64,000 bases of DNA from an uncultured Lactobacillus sp. (lineage in GTDB: Bacteria; Bacillota; Bacilli; Lactobacillales; Lactobacillaceae), in contig CALNAK010000035.1 in NCBI GenBank assembly GCA_937874185.1, positions 1-64,000 of the forward strand. Reading direction: 5' to 3'. Made by a program: the position numbers and the translations under genes. Shown piece after piece: positions 8,718-17,265 of this stretch (position 1 is the first letter of the stretch; every line of letters begins with the position of its first letter). The notes beneath the pieces are model-generated. The model saw only the letters and a program-made list of their open reading frames with translations, was not told where the DNA came from and searched no databases.

Positions 8718-9071
8718 TTAATACATTTTTATTGCCAAAACTTTATAATTCCATAATTTTTGTTTTTTTAAATAAAAATCAAAACGACGCTTTTTTAAAT
8801 ATAAACGATACCGAATAATATTATCTTTCTTGGAAAGCTGATCTTCAACTTGATGTAACTGATGGTCATAATTTTGTTTAAGATACGTAGCTGTCCTATT
8901 ATCCACTGAAAGGCCTGATATACCTTGTCGGTTTTTTAATACTCTATCACAAGCCATAATCATTCTTCTACGAATAAAATCATCTATGAATAATAATATA
9001 ATTATTACTGCCATAACAAATAACAGTAAGCCGCCGTATATTTTTATCATTTCTACGCTAAAGATTTTCAT
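8718..9071 (-). CDS. Hypothetical membrane-anchored protein, 117 residues
   Basis: Unrecognised small protein. An N-terminal membrane segment (about residues 11-30, YGGLLLFVMAVIIILLFI) is followed by a strongly basic cytoplasmic part rich in Lys, Arg and Tyr (KKDNIIRYRLYLKKRRFDFYLKKQK). The basic tail suggests contact with nucleic acid or acidic lipid, but that is a guess. It is a single gene with its own terminator, upstream of guaB on the same strand. Length and codon use look like those of a real gene, but no family is recognised. Confidence 0.55.
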   Translation of the reverse strand: MKIFSVEMIKIYGGLLLFVMAVIIILLFIDDFIRRRMIMACDRVLKNRQGISGLSVDNRTATYLKQNYDHQLHQVEDQLSKKDNIIRYRLYLKKRRFDFYLKKQKLWNYKVLAIKMY

Positions 9072-9197
9072 ATAATCAACACTTTTATTTTTATTTTAAT
9101 TAAATAATATCATGACAATATTATTGTTATCAAATTGTGCGCCTATGTGTTTTTCTGTGGTAAGATTTCTCTACAAACGTTTTTGGGGAGAAAATCT

Positions 9198-9509
9198 ATG
9201 AGAAAATTAGTTAGAGACAAAGTTCCTGATATTGTCCAAGACGATTCCAAGTTTGAAATCCTATCAAATGAGGATTACCGCCTCTCACTACGTGAAAAAA
9301 TAACTGAAGAAGCACAAGAAGTTAAAAACGCTGATACCAGAGCCAACTTAGTCGAAGAATTAGGGGATTTAGAGGAAGTTATCCGTGGAATACTATCTGA
9401 TGCCTCCATTACATATGAAGAAATGGACAGCATTAGAAAAGCTAAAATCAATCAAAAGGGTAAATTCTCTAAAAAATTTGTTATGATAAGTACCAATGAA
9501 GAATCGTAA
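9198..9509 (+). CDS. MazG-like phosphoribosyl-ATP pyrophosphohydrolase-family protein
   Basis: A 103-residue all-alpha NTP pyrophosphatase-like protein. The metal-binding pattern is visible as EKITEEAQEV and LVEELGDLEEV, giving the ExxE and ExxD pairs of the MazG/HisE superfamily. It starts with the MRKLVRDKVPDI signature of the small house-cleaning subgroup. It probably hydrolyses a non-canonical or excess nucleotide; the target is unknown and no histidine genes are nearby, so HisE is unlikely. The start at 9198 is chosen because GGGGAGAAAATCT precedes it; the longer upstream reading lacks a ribosome site. Confidence 0.8.
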   Translation: MRKLVRDKVPDIVQDDSKFEILSNEDYRLSLREKITEEAQEVKNADTRANLVEELGDLEEVIRGILSDASITYEEMDSIRKAKINQKGKFSKKFVMISTNEES

Positions 9510-9609
9510 TTTATCTTGTGGTTCTTCTTTTTTTCGTTACTTTCACATTGTGTGAAAAATCAAAACAGTTTAAGATAATATTTATACTTTTAATAGAAAG
9601 AAGATTACA

Positions 9610-9981
9610 ATGCAAATCTTAACTTTATTTTTAGTGGCACTAGTTGCCTTGGAACATATCGGTATTGCGGCACTTGAAATGTTTGCCAAACCTGAACAAC
9701 AGGCTAATGCTTTTGATATGCCTCTAGAATTCGTCAAAATAAAAAATGCTCAGGTAGCACTTGCTAACCAGGGAATTTATAACGGCCTTTTAGGCGTCCT
9801 AATTTTAATGATGATCCTATTCTTTACTGGTTCAACTTTAAAGATAATTCTAATTATGTTAATGCTTTACGTAATTATAGTGGCCATTTACGGAGCATTC
9901 ACAGCTACTAAAAAGATTCTCTACATGCAAGGATTACCAGCACTGATTGCTTTGATTTTTGTTCTTTTCTTTTACCGCTAA
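9610..9981 (+). CDS. DUF1304 family membrane protein
   Basis: A 123-residue protein with four hydrophobic segments. The N-terminal LVALEHIGIAALEMFAKPEQ and the NQGIYNGLLG motif mark it as DUF1304, a small conserved membrane family of unknown function common in Firmicutes. GAFTATKKILYMQGLPALIAL is the typical C-terminal part. It lies 36 bases upstream of the flippase gene on the same strand and may be co-transcribed with it. A ribosome site AAAGAAGA precedes it. Confidence 0.88.
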   Translation: MQILTLFLVALVALEHIGIAALEMFAKPEQQANAFDMPLEFVKIKNAQVALANQGIYNGLLGVLILMMILFFTGSTLKIILIMLMLYVIIVAIYGAFTATKKILYMQGLPALIALIFVLFFYR

Positions 9982-10017
9982 TCAAAGTCTTTTATAATAT
10001 TAAGTAATTTATACAGA

Positions 10018-11646
10018 ATGGACAAAAAAATGAAAAAAGATTCATTACTAAAAAGTTCACTATGGATTTCGATTAGTGGAATTATTTCCCGTGTTCTAGC
10101 GGTTATTTACATTATTCCTTGGAACATTTGGATTGGTCCTGTCGCCGTCTACGCTGCTAACGCAATGTACGGTAAAGTCTACAACATCTACAATCTTTTC
10201 TTAATTATCGCTACTGCTGGTATCCCTTCAGCTATTTCTAAAGAGGTTGCAGCTCATAACGCTATTGGTAGATTCGACCAGAGTGAAAAACTTTTTAAGA
10301 AATATACGATTTATATGTCTTTAGTCGGTATCGTTTGTGCCGGTGTTATGTTCTTTGGTGCTAAATATGTTGCTATTGTGCTAGCTGCTGGCGATATGCG
10401 TGTTGTAACGCCTATCAAATATTTGAGTATTGCAATGTTGATTATTCCAGCTTTAGGAATTCTTCGTGGTTATATTCAGGGATATGCTTTTATTTCCTAT
10501 TCAGCTTTCTCACAAGTTATCGAACAGATTGCTCGTGTAGCGTACATGTTATATGCCACTTACACAATCATGGTTTTACAAAAGGGTAATTATGTTTCCG
10601 CTGTTAACCAATCAACCCTTGCATCATTCATCGGTGCTACATTAGCATATATCTTCCTTCTTTGGATCCGTGTCAAAGTTAGAAAAACCGTCACTATTGA
10701 TGATGTTAGGAAAACTAATGACCTTCCTAATGACGCTCCAGATTCAGATATCAATTTCAGTTCAATGTTACGTTCAGCAATTCCATTCCTATTAGTTGAT
10801 ACAATTATGACTGTCCTACAATTATTTGATCAGACAACCTTCACATGGATCTATCAATTAATTCTTCACGCCAGCCAAAACACTATTGATACACTCTATG
10901 CGATGTTTGGATTCCAAGCCAACAAGATTATCATGGTACTAGTTTCTCTAGCTATCTCCGTTTCAGCCTCTGTCATCCCTGCACTTTCAGCCATGGTCAG
11001 TCGTAAAGTTAAAGACGAAGAAATCAGAACTTTCATGAGAAAAATCGTTCAATTCACCGTCTTTATTATCTTACCTGCAACCTTTGGTGTGATGGCAATT
11101 AGTCGTCAACTTTGGACCGCTTTTGTTTTCTACAATCAAAGTATCCTCGGTTCTAAAGTTTTGATTGTTTCTTGTTTTGAAGCATTCTTCTATTGTGTCT
11201 TCATGATTTTGGAAAATATTCTTCAAGTTACACATCACATGAAAAAATCGATGATCTACCTAGCAATTGCTTATATCATTAAAATTGCTCTACAAGTGCC
11301 TTTAACAGTCACTCTCGGCGTTTATGGACCTGTCGTTGCCACAACTATCTCATTCGTTATTATGAGTCACTTCGCCTTTAGATTGATCAACAAGCAATTC
11401 CAAATTGTTGATAAAGAATTAGGTAAGAAATTGATTCATATTCTAATTGATGGACTAGTCATGCTAGCCGTTGTTGTTATTGCTAACTTCTTCATCGTCA
11501 AAGTAATTTCCGACGCTACCAAAGTTGGGGCCATCCTTGTCATTATTATCTGTGGAATTATTGGTGTTTTGGTTTATGGATTCCTCAGTTATAAAGATGG
11601 TTCATTGAAGATTTTGAAAGAGATTCGTGATACTAAAATTTATTAA
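10018..11646 (+). CDS. SpoVB/YtgP-type polysaccharide or lipid II flippase
   Basis: Polytopic membrane protein of 542 residues in the MOP (MurJ/Wzx/SpoVB) exporter superfamily. About 14 membrane segments are expected; the N-terminal SSLWISISGIISRVLAVIYIIPW and the AGIPSAISKEVAAHNAIGRFDQSEKLFKKY segment are typical of the YtgP/SpoVB branch. Members flip undecaprenyl-linked cell-wall precursors or polysaccharide units; which one applies here is not decidable. The start is uncertain: the first ATG lacks a clear ribosome site and an in-frame ATG lies 12 bases downstream. A wobble-rich hairpin with T tract follows. Confidence 0.88.
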   Translation: MDKKMKKDSLLKSSLWISISGIISRVLAVIYIIPWNIWIGPVAVYAANAMYGKVYNIYNLFLIIATAGIPSAISKEVAAHNAIGRFDQSEKLFKKYTIYMSLVGIVCAGVMFFGAKYVAIVLAAGDMRVVTPIKYLSIAMLIIPALGILRGYIQGYAFISYSAFSQVIEQIARVAYMLYATYTIMVLQKGNYVSAVNQSTLASFIGATLAYIFLLWIRVKVRKTVTIDDVRKTNDLPNDAPDSDINFSSMLRSAIPFLLVDTIMTVLQLFDQTTFTWIYQLILHASQNTIDTLYAMFGFQANKIIMVLVSLAISVSASVIPALSAMVSRKVKDEEIRTFMRKIVQFTVFIILPATFGVMAISRQLWTAFVFYNQSILGSKVLIVSCFEAFFYCVFMILENILQVTHHMKKSMIYLAIAYIIKIALQVPLTVTLGVYGPVVATTISFVIMSHFAFRLINKQFQIVDKELGKKLIHILIDGLVMLAVVVIANFFIVKVISDATKVGAILVIIICGIIGVLVYGFLSYKDGSLKILKEIRDTKIY

Positions 11647-11652
11647 ACTAAC

Positions 11653-11687
11653 AAAGTTTGGGAAAATTTCTCAAGCTTTTTTATTTT
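11653..11687 (+). terminator. Terminator of the flippase gene
   Basis: AAAGTTTGGGAA pairs with TTCTCAAGCTTT (wobbles included) and is followed by TTTTATTTT. Confidence 0.6.
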
Positions 11688-11803
11688 GAGTAATAATATT
11701 TTATACAAGACATTTTATCTATATTATCCCAACTATTTTTATGAAATTGAAAAAAGAACTACAATTATCATTATTAATAAAAATAATGATAGGAATGGTA
11801 ACT

Positions 11804-12280
11804 ATGGCATATAATAAAAAATTCATGGAATTAGCAGCTGCTGAAGCTCAAAAGAACGTTGGTACTCAAGTTGGTGGACCATTCGGAACTGTCATCGTCA
11901 AGGATGGCGAGATTATTGCTCAAGGTCGTAATCACGTTTTAGCCAATCAAGATCCATCAGCCCATGGTGAGATAACTACCATTAGAATGGCTTGTAAAAA
12001 ATTAGGCACTCATGATCTAACTGGATGTGAACTCTATACCAATGCTTATCCTTGCCCAATGTGCTTGGGTGCTATCATCTGGTCCAATATCAAAACTTGT
12101 TACTACGGAAATACTGCCGAAGATGCAAAAAACATTGGTTTTAGAGACGACTTCATCTATAAATTCTTATCCAATGGTCTATCTGATAAAAACGTTCTCA
12201 ATCTCGAGCAACATGACCGTGATTTAACAATTGATGCATTTAATGATTTTAAAAATGACACTGCACACACAATTTATTAG
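11804..12280 (+). CDS. Nucleoside/nucleobase deaminase, guanine deaminase type
   Basis: Zinc-dependent deaminase of the CDA superfamily, 158 residues, cytoplasmic. The zinc motif is complete: AHGE (His and catalytic Glu) and PCPMCLGAI (two Cys). The C-terminal FRDDFIYKFL and the length match GuaD-like guanine deaminases rather than TadA, which has a different C-terminus. The start at 11804 is chosen because AGGAATGG (11791-11798) lies 5 bases upstream; a longer in-frame reading from 11741 has no ribosome site. Guanine to xanthine conversion is likely but not certain. A bidirectional terminator follows. Confidence 0.85.
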   Translation: MAYNKKFMELAAAEAQKNVGTQVGGPFGTVIVKDGEIIAQGRNHVLANQDPSAHGEITTIRMACKKLGTHDLTGCELYTNAYPCPMCLGAIIWSNIKTCYYGNTAEDAKNIGFRDDFIYKFLSNGLSDKNVLNLEQHDRDLTIDAFNDFKNDTAHTIY

Positions 12281-12284
12281 TATC

Positions 12285-12317
12285 AAAAAAGCCATCATTA
12301 AATTGATGACTTTTTTG
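12285..12317. terminator. Bidirectional terminator between the deaminase and scrB
   Basis: AAAAAAG-CATCA pairs with TGATG-CTTTTTT between the convergent genes. Confidence 0.85.
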
Positions 12318-12323
12318 TTTTCC

Positions 12324-13739
12324 TTAAAATTTAACGGCCTTACCTTCTAATTCATAAACAGTCGCAGAAACTTCAGCAATACCAGAACTAATCAAATTCA
12401 GATCAACTGAATCAGAATAAACTCTTTCGGTGAAAGTTCTTTGACCATTATTAATAAAGATTTCAACCGAACTAGTATCAACATACAGATGAATTTCTAG
12501 TTTATCAGATTCTGGAAGAACTGCTTCCCTTTCTGAATCATTACCAGTTCGATTCAAGATTACCTTACCAAGTGATTTATTGTATTTCATATCTAAAATC
12601 ACATCGCTATTAGTATTGGTAAAGTTAATTCCAGCTTCATTACTATTCTTCAAATCAAATTTTAATTCTGCCTCATATTGTTTGATATTTTTAACAACAG
12701 ATTTAGTTTCTTTAACTTGATATGTTTCACTCAATAATTCTTTAGTTCTAAGCTGTTCCAATTCTTTAATTGGTCGCATTTGTAAAATATTATCTTCATA
12801 GACCAATTCTCTTGGCAATGTTAAGGCTCCAGCCCAACCATCAGCACTTTCTGGCATAGGACTTTCCCACATATCCATCCAACCGATAACAACTCTACGT
12901 CCATCAGGTGTTAGCGTCGTTTGGGTAGCGTAAAAATCATGTCCATTATCTATTTCGGAAAATTCTCCACGCTTATATTTATTGCCATCATATTGATATT
13001 GGCCTACAAAATAACCTGTTTCGTTAAGATTTTTAAAGCGGCCATTATTCTCTGCAACACCTTGTGGTGAAGTTAGTAGAAAATCCTTATCTCCCAATCT
13101 AAAGAAATCGGGACATTCCCACATATATCCTTCTGTTTCTGACGATTTTGATTGAGCAATTGGTCCAATATATTCCCAATCAATCAAATTTCGAGACTTA
13201 TACAAGAGAACTCTTCCAACACCCTCTTTATTTTGACTGCCAAGAATCATATTCCAGTTACCATTGTCGTACCAAACCTTGGGATCACGGAAATGTTGTG
13301 TATTGTCTTTTGGGCCATGAGCAATAATTGGATTATTTTCATATTTCTTGAAATTTATACCATCTTCACTGATAGCTAAATTTTGATTTTGCCAAAAATT
13401 ATCAGGATCTCCATCACCATAATAATGATGACCAGTGTAAATTAAATACATTTTATTATCGTAAACTACGGCACTTCCTGAGAAACAACCATCTTCATCC
13501 TCTTTATCTCCAGGAGTCAATGCTATTGGCAACGTCTCCCAATGAACTAAATCTTTGCTACGTGCATGTCCCCAATGCATTGGTCCCCACTTTGAATCAT
13601 TTGGATAATGTTGGTAAAAGATATGGTAATATCTTTGAAAGTAACAAAATCCATTAGGATCATTTATCCAACCTGATGGAGCCATGATATGATAGCCCAA
13701 TCTATAACGTGTATTATTTAATTTTATTTTTTCAGTCAT
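12324..13739 (-). CDS. scrB: Sucrose-6-phosphate hydrolase / sucrase (GH32)
   Basis: Glycoside hydrolase family 32 enzyme (471 residues) that cleaves the glucose-fructose bond of sucrose or sucrose-6-phosphate in the cytoplasm. The five-bladed propeller holds WINDPNG (24-30, nucleophile Asp 27), RDP (151-153) and the acid/base Glu in WECP (about 208). The C-terminal beta-sandwich ends with VYELEGKAVKF. No signal peptide. The gene lies 8 bases after the symporter in the same operon. With a symporter rather than a PTS as partner, unphosphorylated sucrose is the likely substrate, which is inference. Confidence 0.95.
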   Translation of the reverse strand: MTEKIKLNNTRYRLGYHIMAPSGWINDPNGFCYFQRYYHIFYQHYPNDSKWGPMHWGHARSKDLVHWETLPIALTPGDKEDEDGCFSGSAVVYDNKMYLIYTGHHYYGDGDPDNFWQNQNLAISEDGINFKKYENNPIIAHGPKDNTQHFRDPKVWYDNGNWNMILGSQNKEGVGRVLLYKSRNLIDWEYIGPIAQSKSSETEGYMWECPDFFRLGDKDFLLTSPQGVAENNGRFKNLNETGYFVGQYQYDGNKYKRGEFSEIDNGHDFYATQTTLTPDGRRVVIGWMDMWESPMPESADGWAGALTLPRELVYEDNILQMRPIKELEQLRTKELLSETYQVKETKSVVKNIKQYEAELKFDLKNSNEAGINFTNTNSDVILDMKYNKSLGKVILNRTGNDSEREAVLPESDKLEIHLYVDTSSVEIFINNGQRTFTERVYSDSVDLNLISSGIAEVSATVYELEGKAVKF

Positions 13740-13747
13740 AATTTCTC

Positions 13748-14974
13748 CTAATTTTGTACAGGAATATTATCCTGTTTTGATAATTGTGAATCACCCTTTT
13801 TCAAGGTAAATACTGCAACTACAGCAAAAGTTAATACGAAAAGTCCTAAATATAAATAAGTTATTTTGAAACCGAATGAATCGTACATTTTACCAACTAA
13901 TGATGACAAACCAATCGTTCCGATTTGACCAGCAAATTGATATCCAACTAAGTAAAGAATTGACGATAATCTTGATTCAAAGTTAGCATCCAAGTATTTG
14001 AATACTGAAACCAATAATATTGGTAATTCAAATGAGTGAATCAACTTCATCAACGAAATCAAAATAGGACCACTAACAATACCAGAACCTGTCATTCTAA
14101 AAGCCATTAGAAACGCTGCTAACAATAATGAATTTCTAGCACCTAATTTGTTAACAATCTTTGGTGCTAAGAACATCATTCCAGCCTCTAAAAATACCTG
14201 GAATGAATTTAGATAACCAAACATTTCATTACCTAATTTAACTGTTGAAAATTGTTCGGCAAAATAACGTGGGAACTGTTGATCATAAACTCCGTAAACA
14301 CATGTAACACCTAATACAAAGACGATAAAGAACCAAAAATCCTTCATTTTAAACAAATTGAAAACATCTTTTACAGTTACTGATTCAGCTTTCTTAGCCT
14401 CAACTTCTGTAACTTCAACTTTAGTAGTTAAAATAATTATGAACATAATTGTTGAAGCAATTGAGGAAATCCAGAAGTTATAATTAGGATTGATATTGAT
14501 CAATTGTCCGGCAAAGAATGTCATAACAGCCCAACCTAATGAGCCCCACATACGAGCACGTCCATATTCAAAATTATATTTACGACTAATTTTTTCAATA
14601 TATGACTCTACCGCACCAACTGATGCTAAATATCCTATACCTAAATAAATACCACCCACAATGGCACCCAGTAAAACATTAAACTTCAATAATGGGCCAT
14701 ATACGAAGATGAAAAATGGACCAGCAAAAATTAAAATACCACTCAAATAAGTCAAAAGATCTTTACGAACACCCAGTTTATCAGAAATGAATCCATATAA
14801 GGGCTGCATAATTAGGGTGAATGCAGCATTGATAGCAAAAATAAGTCCCGTTGCTTCACCATTTAAATGAATTTCTTGTCCTAGCCAAATGGCAAATAAT
14901 GAATAACAAGCAGACCAACTAACAAAGAAAAAGAAGAAATAGGCACTAAGTCTAAAATAAATATTTTTACGCAT
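13748..14974 (-). CDS. Sucrose (oligosaccharide):H+ symporter, LacY/CscB type MFS
   Basis: Membrane transporter of about 408 residues with 12 segments, in the oligosaccharide:H+ symporter branch of the MFS (LacY, RafB, CscB). Family marks are FFFFFVSWSACYSLFAIWL in TM1, the loop GFISDKLGVRKDL between TM2 and TM3, and YGRARMWGSLGWA with the Arg used in coupling. It sits between scrR and scrB, so sucrose is the probable substrate. The start at 14974 follows GAGGAG with 9-base spacing; an upstream TTG at 15001 is inside an operator and less likely. Confidence 0.88.
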   Translation of the reverse strand: MRKNIYFRLSAYFFFFFVSWSACYSLFAIWLGQEIHLNGEATGLIFAINAAFTLIMQPLYGFISDKLGVRKDLLTYLSGILIFAGPFFIFVYGPLLKFNVLLGAIVGGIYLGIGYLASVGAVESYIEKISRKYNFEYGRARMWGSLGWAVMTFFAGQLININPNYNFWISSIASTIMFIIILTTKVEVTEVEAKKAESVTVKDVFNLFKMKDFWFFIVFVLGVTCVYGVYDQQFPRYFAEQFSTVKLGNEMFGYLNSFQVFLEAGMMFLAPKIVNKLGARNSLLLAAFLMAFRMTGSGIVSGPILISLMKLIHSFELPILLVSVFKYLDANFESRLSSILYLVGYQFAGQIGTIGLSSLVGKMYDSFGFKITYLYLGLFVLTFAVVAVFTLKKGDSQLSKQDNIPVQN

Positions 14975-14995
14975 TTTCAATTGCTCCTCGTAAAA

Positions 14996-15011
14996 TGCCA
15001 ACCGGTTGACA
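14996..15011 (-). promoter_or_regulatory. ScrR operator 2
   Basis: TGCCAACCGGTTGACA, a LacI-family palindrome centred on CCGG, lies just upstream of the symporter ribosome site. It shares the CAACCGGTT core with operator 1, 73 bases away, allowing looping or a roadblock. Confidence 0.75.
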
Positions 15012-15045
15012 TTTAATTATTAAAAATAAGCACTTAACAAAAGTT

Positions 15046-15074
15046 ATTGTAAGCACTTACAAATAATATGTCAA
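15046..15074 (-). promoter_or_regulatory. Promoter of the symporter-scrB operon
   Basis: On the minus strand TTGACA (-35) and TACAAT (-10) are exactly 17 bases apart. The -35 box lies inside operator 1 and the -10 box inside the cre-like palindrome. Confidence 0.75.
15048..15061 (-). promoter_or_regulatory. cre-like palindrome overlapping the scr -10 box
   Basis: TGTAAGCACTTACA is a near-perfect palindrome equal to the cre form TGTAAGCGCTTACA with one central change (CG to CA). It overlaps the predicted -10 box of the symporter-scrB promoter, a position suited to CcpA repression. Confidence 0.55.
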
Positions 15075-15084
15075 CCGGTTATCT
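15069..15084 (-). promoter_or_regulatory. ScrR operator 1
   Basis: TGTCAACCGGTTATCT, a CCGG-centred LacI-family operator that covers the -35 box. Repressor binding would block RNA polymerase directly. Confidence 0.78.
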
Positions 15085-15092
15085 TATTTTTT

Positions 15093-16067
15093 TTAAACCG
15101 ATTTGCCTCTCCATAATTCTACAGGAAAGACCTTATTACCTTCAGAGTTATCCCCATTAATCCTTGCCATTAACATAGTTACAGCTGTTTCCGCCATCTT
15201 ATCTATTGGCTGAACAATCGTTGTTAACCGTGGTAATAATGTTCTAGTAATATAAGTACCATCATATCCAACAACTTTAAAATCTTCAGGAATCCTATAT
15301 CCTAATTCAGTTGCAATATTTAATACAAGTGAGGCATCCATATCGTTTGAAATAAACATTCCGTCAACATTTGGGTGATCTCTAAAAATCTTTCGAAACA
15401 GAAGATCCTTCTTTTTACGATCATCAAAATCAATATAATAAGTTAATGGTTCCAATCCATGTTCCTTCATAACATCTTGATAGGCTATTCTTCGCTCCTG
15501 AGTTGGAGATTCAAGTGTCTTAGGTCCGTTAGTATGAATAATAACTTTAGCACCATTATCAATTAATAATTCGGTCGCCAATTTCCCCCCCTGATAGTTA
15601 TCAGAAGAAATAACGGGAATTTTAGGATTAACGATTCGATCAAAAGCAATGATTGGCAAATTAGAATTCTCATACTCGGGAATTCCTTGGTTATGTGCCC
15701 CAACAATTAAGCCATCGACCTGATGTGCCATTAATTGTTGCAAATATAACTCTTCCTTTTTGGGATCATTCATTGAGTCGCCAATTAAAACTTTGAATCC
15801 ATTATTAAACAATCTTTTTTCCATTTCAGCTATCAATTGACTATAAAACGGGTCATTAACAGTTGGAAAAATTAATCCGACCAACTTTGTTTCCTGCTTA
15901 AACAATTGTCGAGCAATAACGTTGGGACGATAATTAAGCTCATCCATAGCAGCATGAACTTTGTTGATTGTTTTTTCACTTAAATATCCACGACTATTCA
16001 AAACTCGGGAAACTGTTGTTTTAGACACACCGGCGAGTTTTGCTACATCCTCTATTTTTACTTTCAT
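15093..16067 (-). CDS. scrR: LacI-family sucrose operon repressor
   Basis: Transcription repressor of about 324 residues. The N-terminal helix-turn-helix MKVKIEDVAKLAGVSKTTVSR and the hinge with NYRPNVIARQL are LacI-type; the rest is a periplasmic-binding-protein-like sensor domain for a sugar or sugar phosphate. Two CCGG-centred operators lie directly downstream, in front of the symporter. The start at 16067 follows GGTGAAGT; the longer reading adds six residues without a ribosome site. Assignment as ScrR rests on its neighbours (symporter, scrB, scrK). Confidence 0.9.
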   Translation of the reverse strand: MKVKIEDVAKLAGVSKTTVSRVLNSRGYLSEKTINKVHAAMDELNYRPNVIARQLFKQETKLVGLIFPTVNDPFYSQLIAEMEKRLFNNGFKVLIGDSMNDPKKEELYLQQLMAHQVDGLIVGAHNQGIPEYENSNLPIIAFDRIVNPKIPVISSDNYQGGKLATELLIDNGAKVIIHTNGPKTLESPTQERRIAYQDVMKEHGLEPLTYYIDFDDRKKKDLLFRKIFRDHPNVDGMFISNDMDASLVLNIATELGYRIPEDFKVVGYDGTYITRTLLPRLTTIVQPIDKMAETAVTMLMARINGDNSEGNKVFPVELWRGKSV

Positions 16068-16191
16068 ATTTACTTCACCATACAATCTTTTTACCTAATT
16101 TTAATTATATCAGAATGACCTTAGTATAGTTCTTAACGTTGTTTCAATAAGAATATATCAACTAAATTTGAATCATTTTATCGAATTTAAT

Positions 16192-16220
16192 TTGACCTAA
16201 TATATAAAAAATAGTATCTT
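16192..16220 (+). promoter_or_regulatory. Promoter of scrK
   Basis: TTGACC and TATCTT with a 17-base spacer, about 50 bases upstream of scrK. Confidence 0.6.
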
Positions 16221-16228
16221 TTAAATAT

Positions 16229-16242
16229 TGAAAACGATTACT
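16229..16242 (+). promoter_or_regulatory. Candidate cre site just downstream of the scrK promoter
   Basis: TGAAAACGATTACT matches the cre consensus at 13 of 14 positions. It starts 9 bases after the -10 box, near the expected transcript start, where CcpA would act as a block. No CCGG-type ScrR operator is seen on this side. Confidence 0.6.
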
Positions 16243-16267
16243 TTTAAAAGATGAAGGAGAAAGAAAT

Positions 16268-17140
16268 TTGCTAGTAGGAAGTATTGAAGCGGGTGGAACA
16301 AAATTTGTTTGTGCTGTAGGTGATGAGGATTATCGTATCAAGGATAGTGTTAACTTCCCCACAACAACACCAGAGGAAACTTTACAAAAAGCTGTTGATT
16401 ATTTTAAACAATTCGATATTGAAGCACTAGGAATTGCCTCATTCGGTCCAATTGAGTTGCGTAAAAACTCACCAAAATATGGTTATATCACGTCAACCCC
16501 TAAACCAGGTTGGAAAGATACTGATTTCATCGGTAAAATGAAGGAAAACTTTGACGTACCAATGTTCTGGACAACTGACGTTAACGGTTCAGCCTATGGT
16601 GAGTACGTTATGTCGACGTTATCAAATGAACAAATTGACTCATTAGTTTACTACACAGTTGGTACCGGTGTCGGTGCCGGTGCTATTGATAATGGTAAAT
16701 TTGTTGGTGGTATGGGACATCCTGAAATGGGTCATACTTTTGTTAAACGTCACCCTGACGACTTGAATTTCAAGGGTATTTGCCCATTCCATGGCGACTG
16801 TCTTGAAGGACTTGTTGCAGGACCTACGTTTGATGCCCGTTTAGGCAAACCTGGTAAGGAAGTTCCATTGACTGACCACGTTTGGGATATCATGGCTTAT
16901 TATGTTGCCCAAGCTGCTCTTCAAGCTACTCTAATCCTTCGCCCAGACAAGATTGTCTTTGGTGGTGGAGTTGTTAGTGAAGCCTTCCTAGTGAAAGTTC
17001 GTGCCCAATTCAAAGACTTGTTGAACGACTATGTTGTTGTACCTGACCTAGATAAGTACATTACAATGCCAGTTATTAAAAACAATGGATCAGCTACCTT
17101 AGGTGACTTTGCCCTAGCTATCCGCGAACTTCAAGAATAA
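16268..17140 (+). CDS. scrK: Fructokinase, ROK family
   Basis: Cytoplasmic kinase that phosphorylates the fructose released by ScrB. 290 residues. N-terminal phosphate loop EAGGTKFVCAVG, catalytic Asp in TTDVNGSAYGEY, ROK signature TVGTGVGAGAIDNGKFVGG, and the zinc site HPEMGH with CPFHGDCLEG. The start codon is TTG at 16268, supported by AAGGAGA (16254-16260) with 7-base spacing; no ATG is available nearby. It is transcribed divergently from scrR with its own promoter and cre. A terminator follows. Confidence 0.94.
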   Translation: MLVGSIEAGGTKFVCAVGDEDYRIKDSVNFPTTTPEETLQKAVDYFKQFDIEALGIASFGPIELRKNSPKYGYITSTPKPGWKDTDFIGKMKENFDVPMFWTTDVNGSAYGEYVMSTLSNEQIDSLVYYTVGTGVGAGAIDNGKFVGGMGHPEMGHTFVKRHPDDLNFKGICPFHGDCLEGLVAGPTFDARLGKPGKEVPLTDHVWDIMAYYVAQAALQATLILRPDKIVFGGGVVSEAFLVKVRAQFKDLLNDYVVVPDLDKYITMPVIKNNGSATLGDFALAIRELQE

Positions 17141-17151
17141 AATCTCAAAAT

Positions 17152-17190
17152 AATATCCCCAAAGTTATTATTAACTTTGAGGATATTTTT
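17152..17190 (+). terminator. Terminator of scrK
   Basis: AATATCC-CAAAGTT pairs with AACTTTG-GGATATT and is followed by T residues. Confidence 0.85.
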
Positions 17191-17265
17191 ATACTTAATT
17201 ATAAATAAAAAGACTAAACTAAAAGGTAGTCGCATTTCACAAATCAGCTGAGGGGGCATGATCCG

